Of a stretch of DNA of 34,117 nucleotides, positions 31,908-34,117 are shown piece by piece. Numbering within the stretch: the stretch's first letter is position 1; each line of letters opens with the position of its first letter. The DNA lies in contig QEVJ01000058.1 of the NCBI GenBank assembly GCA_003576845.1, positions 1 to 34,117 of the forward strand. Reading direction: 5' to 3'. Source of the stretch: Planctomycetota bacterium. GTDB taxonomy: Bacteria > Planctomycetota > Planctomycetia > Pirellulales > PLA5. A model generated the notes under the pieces. The model saw nothing but the letters and a program-made list of their open reading frames with translations. It was not told the DNA's origin and made no database searches. A program made the translations under genes and the position numbers.

Positions 31908-32465
31908 ATGTTATCAGGCAGCGAACCGACCGTACACACGCCGGACGACGCCGCGGCAAGCGCCGAGACCGCAACGGCGCGCGCCGCGGCCGAAAAAGTC
32001 CGGAATCTCCCGCCGCCCGAAACAACTCGAAAACCGCGGGCGAAGGGCCGCGTGCCACTCTTGCGACGCGCGGATCAGGCCGTGGTGGCAGCCGTCGTCG
32101 CGGCTTCGCTCGTCGCCGTAGCCACGTACTGGTACATGCGCGGCGGAACATCCGGCCGGTTGGTCGAGATCGAGGTTGACGGCGTGGACCTGCCGCGCGC
32201 GCCGCTCGTGGCCGACTTTACCGTCGACCTGAACTCGGCCGACTGGATGGAACTCGACGCGCTGCCCAACGTCGGCGAGCGGCTCGCGCGGCGAATCGTC
32301 GAATCGCGCAAAACCGACGGTCCGTTCCGCAGCGTCGACGATCTCGATCGCGTTCCCGGAATCGGCGCGCGGACGGTGGAACGTTTGCGACCCTACTTAC
32401 GCGTGTCGAAGGTCACGGAGGAGCCGCCAGGGCGCGGCGGGCCACAATCCGCTGGAGGCGAGTGA
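31908..32465 (+). CDS. ComEA-like helix-hairpin-helix membrane protein
   Basis: A 185-residue protein. A disordered, charged N-terminus (1-50) precedes a membrane helix (about 56-76, QAVVAAVVAASLVAVATYWY). A short segment follows, and then the ComEA-type double helix-hairpin-helix domain (104-166): VDLNSADWMELDALPNVGER, RIVESRKTDGPF and VPGIGARTVERLRPYL. In competence systems ComEA binds incoming DNA outside the inner membrane; ComEC and the other uptake genes are not in the window, although a pilus-like operon is close by. ATG 31908 lacks a strong ribosome site. A 6-bp hairpin (GGTGGA/TCCACC, 31867-31882) lies in its leader. Confidence 0.85.
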   Translation: MLSGSEPTVHTPDDAAASAETATARAAAEKVRNLPPPETTRKPRAKGRVPLLRRADQAVVAAVVAASLVAVATYWYMRGGTSGRLVEIEVDGVDLPRAPLVADFTVDLNSADWMELDALPNVGERLARRIVESRKTDGPFRSVDDLDRVPGIGARTVERLRPYLRVSKVTEEPPGRGGPQSAGGE

Positions 32466-32487
32466 CGGACGTTCGCGCGCCGGTTGG

Positions 32488-32736
32488 CTAAGGGTAGTAG
32501 CTGTCGGCTGGCTCTTCGATGATCGCCGATCCCGAATCGTCGACGACGGCGGACGCGGCGGTGTGCGAATGGATCGAACCGGCCCGACCCGAAGCATGCA
32601 CCCAATCGCCGGTGCGGCCGCCGTAGTAAGAACCGCAATAGTCGTCGCAGCTTTGGCAGGTCGTACAGCCCGTCGATGCGGCGACGGCCAGGAGCGAAGC
32701 GGCAACGAGTGCGAACGACCAGCGGCGGCGATCCAT
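32488..32736 (-). CDS. small cysteine-containing lipoprotein
   Basis: An 82-residue protein. GGGAGG lies 7 bases before ATG 32736, which fixes the start in a longer open frame. The signal (WSFALVAASLLAVAASTGC) ends in a lipoprotein-like STGC with C24 as the likely lipidated residue. Right after it come TTCQSCDDYCGSYYGG, with three more cysteines (C27, C30, C34) that could bind metal or form disulfides, and a polar, Ser/Asp-rich tail ending in DSYYP. No family is recognised. A TTGACA at 32832-32827 on the same strand lacks a matching -10. It converges on the ComEA-like gene with 22 bases between stops. Confidence 0.78.
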   Translation of the reverse strand: MDRRRWSFALVAASLLAVAASTGCTTCQSCDDYCGSYYGGRTGDWVHASGRAGSIHSHTAASAVVDDSGSAIIEEPADSYYP

Positions 32737-32878
32737 GGCTCGAACCTCCCGATGCAATCGGCGGCGCGGCCTGCCGGCCGCATAGTCTTCGTTATCGTCG
32801 CAATCGGTCGCGATCGTGACGCGAAGTGTCAAGATTTGACGGTTGCGACGGTTGAGCCTCCGCGATTCGCAATCGATC

Positions 32879-33598
32879 TTAGCCCGCGATCCGCGCAGGC
32901 TGGCGATGGTCGATAATGCTGGCAAGCTGGTGAAAGTTTTCGAGATAGACGTCGGCCGCGGTGCTCGGGTCGTAGTTAATGGCGATCGTCGAGAGGCCCG
33001 CGGCGGCGGCGCCGGCCAGTTCGTTGGAATCGTGTCCTACGAACGCGACTTGCCGCGGCGCGAGGCCCATGGCTTCGACCGCCGCGAGATATGCCGCTTT
33101 TTGCGGCAGCGCGATGCCCAGGTCGACGCTCGAAAAGATCCAGCGGAACCGGCCGCCCAGGCCGAGGTCCGTCAATTGCCGCTCGACGTCGACGCTCGGC
33201 CCCGCCGCGTTCGCGAGTACGCCCAGGGCAAGCTGGCCAAACTCGCGGCGGGCAAGCGTCTCGCGAACCCCGGGCAAAAGCCGCTCGGGTTCTTCGAGCG
33301 TTCGCCGCTGGACGGCCGTCGCCAGTACGATCTCCTCGATCGGCGCGCCCGTAAAGCCGAACGAATGCAGCAGTTCTCGAAACGCGTCGAGATAGGTCTT
33401 CCGCCCGCAATAGACTTCGCGGAGGAAATTCCGCTCCCAGATGCGGAAAAAGTACGTGTATTGGGTGTGCAGGCCCATTTGGGCAAGCACCCGCAGCAAC
33501 CGCCGCCGGCCAGGTGTGGCGTCGAACAACACGTCGCCGGCGTCGAACAACAGACCGGCAATCGAGCCGTCCAACAGGTTTCGGTGCGAAAGCGCCAT
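32879..33598 (-). CDS. HAD-superfamily hydrolase-like protein with altered motifs
   Basis: A 239-residue cytoplasmic protein of the haloacid dehalogenase fold with a helical cap (about 35-105). The nucleophile is D19 in LLFDAGDVLFD, but the residue two places on, normally Asp in phosphatases, is G21. Motif II, normally Ser or Thr, is Ala129 (LGVLANAAG). Motif III Lys (K167 in LPQKAAY) and motif IV acids (VGHDSNELAGA, D190 and E193) are present. The enzyme may thus not be a standard phosphatase. GGAG upstream of ATG 33598 supports the start and removes 11 residues of the open frame. It lies 142 bases before the small lipoprotein gene on the same strand. Confidence 0.88.
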   Translation of the reverse strand: MALSHRNLLDGSIAGLLFDAGDVLFDATPGRRRLLRVLAQMGLHTQYTYFFRIWERNFLREVYCGRKTYLDAFRELLHSFGFTGAPIEEIVLATAVQRRTLEEPERLLPGVRETLARREFGQLALGVLANAAGPSVDVERQLTDLGLGGRFRWIFSSVDLGIALPQKAAYLAAVEAMGLAPRQVAFVGHDSNELAGAAAAGLSTIAINYDPSTAADVYLENFHQLASIIDHRQPARIAG

Positions 33599-33777
33599 CC
33601 TTCGGACTCCTTCCGGATAACACGGCCGCATTCGGTCGCTCGAAAATCTCGCCGGGGTCGCAACGCAGCACGCCCGCGAGCCGAGTTCTCCCTTTTATCG
33701 GCAAGCGAACGCAAGTCCCGCCACGGGCGCCGATATTTTTCGCACTGCGGCAGAGATCGGTCGCTTTGAAACGCCGG

Positions 33778-34117
33778 TCACCGCACGCCGAGCGTGCGGT
33801 TGAGCGTTTGCATCCGCTTGCGTAGCGCCGGCTGCTGGTCGAGCAGGCCGGCGATGCGTTGCCAATCGACATCCGGCCCAAGGGCATCGAAGATGTCTTG
33901 CGTATGTTCCCAATCTTCCTCGCCGTCGACCGCCAGGCGCACGTCGTCGCGGTCCAACTGGTGCGGGGCGGGAATCAACCGCACGCAATAATCCTCCGGG
34001 TGCGAGTACAGATACCGCGTCACCGATTCGCGATCGGCGGTGTTGCTTGCCCGCCGGGCAGCCTGACGAAGCGATTTCGCCCGAATCCACTCGCCGTGCA
34101 CCCCAATCGGTGAAAAA
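33778..34117 (-). CDS. C-terminal part of a probable SpsF-type cytidylyltransferase, cut by the right edge
   Basis: The frame is open to the window end, so the visible 112 residues or so are the C-terminus of a longer protein; a GTG at 34101 could start a short protein but looks internal. The order ADRESVTRYLYSHPEDYCVR, then DDVRLAVDGEEDWEHTQDIF, then DALGPDVDW follows the end of SpsF/CMP-sugar-synthetase-like nucleotidyltransferases, where a HVTxYIYxHPE-like segment and a RLTVDTPED-like segment end the catalytic domain. Here the second reads RLAVDGEED. Such enzymes activate sugars for surface polysaccharide. The catalytic N-terminus is outside the window, so the call is by resemblance only. 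Confidence 0.6.
   Translation of the reverse strand, partial: FSPIGVHGEWIRAKSLRQAARRASNTADRESVTRYLYSHPEDYCVRLIPAPHQLDRDDVRLAVDGEEDWEHTQDIFDALGPDVDWQRIAGLLDQQPALRKRMQTLNRTLGVR

Noticed and set aside
32827-32832. Perfect TTGACA on the minus strand upstream of the small lipoprotein gene
   Set aside because: The sequence 17 bases downstream (GACCGA) does not resemble a -10 box; not called as a promoter.
1-34117. tRNA, rRNA, CRISPR arrays, transposases or prophage genes
   Set aside because: No cloverleaf-like segment, regularly spaced repeats or recognisable recombinase were found on reading both strands.

Overview
The window looks like a chromosomal segment of a planctomycete, probably a member of the Pirellulales or a relative. 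It is GC-rich with strongly GC-biased third codon positions, so nearly every real gene casts long antisense shadow frames. The family content fits that phylum: a BBP7-type outer-membrane beta-barrel protein, a PEP-CTERM-sorted protein, a fused ResB-CcsA cytochrome c maturation protein preceded by a lipoprotein of planctomycete type, a J-like domain without HPD on a membrane protein, a secreted ThuA-domain protein, and a mixed type II secretion / type IV pilus operon. The assignment is inferred from gene content; no rRNA, tRNA, CRISPR array or transposase was seen.

Left part (1-9530). A gene fragment leaves the left edge on the minus strand. A secreted ThuA-like protein (minus) is followed by a MerR/GyrI-like regulator (plus) with a textbook MerR-type promoter: 19-bp spacer and a perfect dyad. 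Then come, on the plus strand, a lipoprotein overlapping by 11 bp a 1252-residue CcsB(ResB)-CcsA fusion, and a membrane protein with a J-like N-terminus and a C-terminal coiled coil.

Middle (9558-14314, minus). A THUMP-like class I methyltransferase, a BBP7 beta-barrel protein and a PEP-CTERM protein are separated by long non-coding stretches. One stretch holds a nested three-stem inverted repeat. Another holds a good minus-strand promoter with no close gene.

Main region (30543 down to 14315, minus). Sixteen genes lie in a row with short gaps and three ATGA overlaps. In transcription order they are: GspI-like prepilin, GspJ-like prepilin, a large PilX-like minor pilin, an 85-residue membrane protein, a GspH/PilE-like prepilin, PilM, PilN-like, PilO-like, a PilP/GspC-like protein, secretin GspD with a C-terminal TPR-like extension, a TPR lipoprotein, a sensor histidine kinase, a receiver-only response regulator, a STAS protein, the ATPase GspE with an MshEN-like N-terminus, and GspF. 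PilM/N/O/P-like proteins would form the inner-membrane platform with GspE and GspF. The prepilins would build the pseudopilus and the secretin the outer-membrane pore. The histidine kinase, receiver and STAS protein, together with a probable c-di-GMP site on GspE, suggest the machine is controlled by built-in signalling. No obvious GspG-type major pseudopilin and no prepilin peptidase are present, so they must be encoded elsewhere.

Right part (30863-34117). nadC (minus) ends before a strong intrinsic terminator that separates it from the secretion operon. A ComEA-like helix-hairpin-helix membrane protein diverges from nadC. A small cysteine-rich lipoprotein, a HAD-fold protein with altered motifs I and II, and the C-terminal part of a probable SpsF-type cytidylyltransferase (cut by the right edge) follow on the minus strand.
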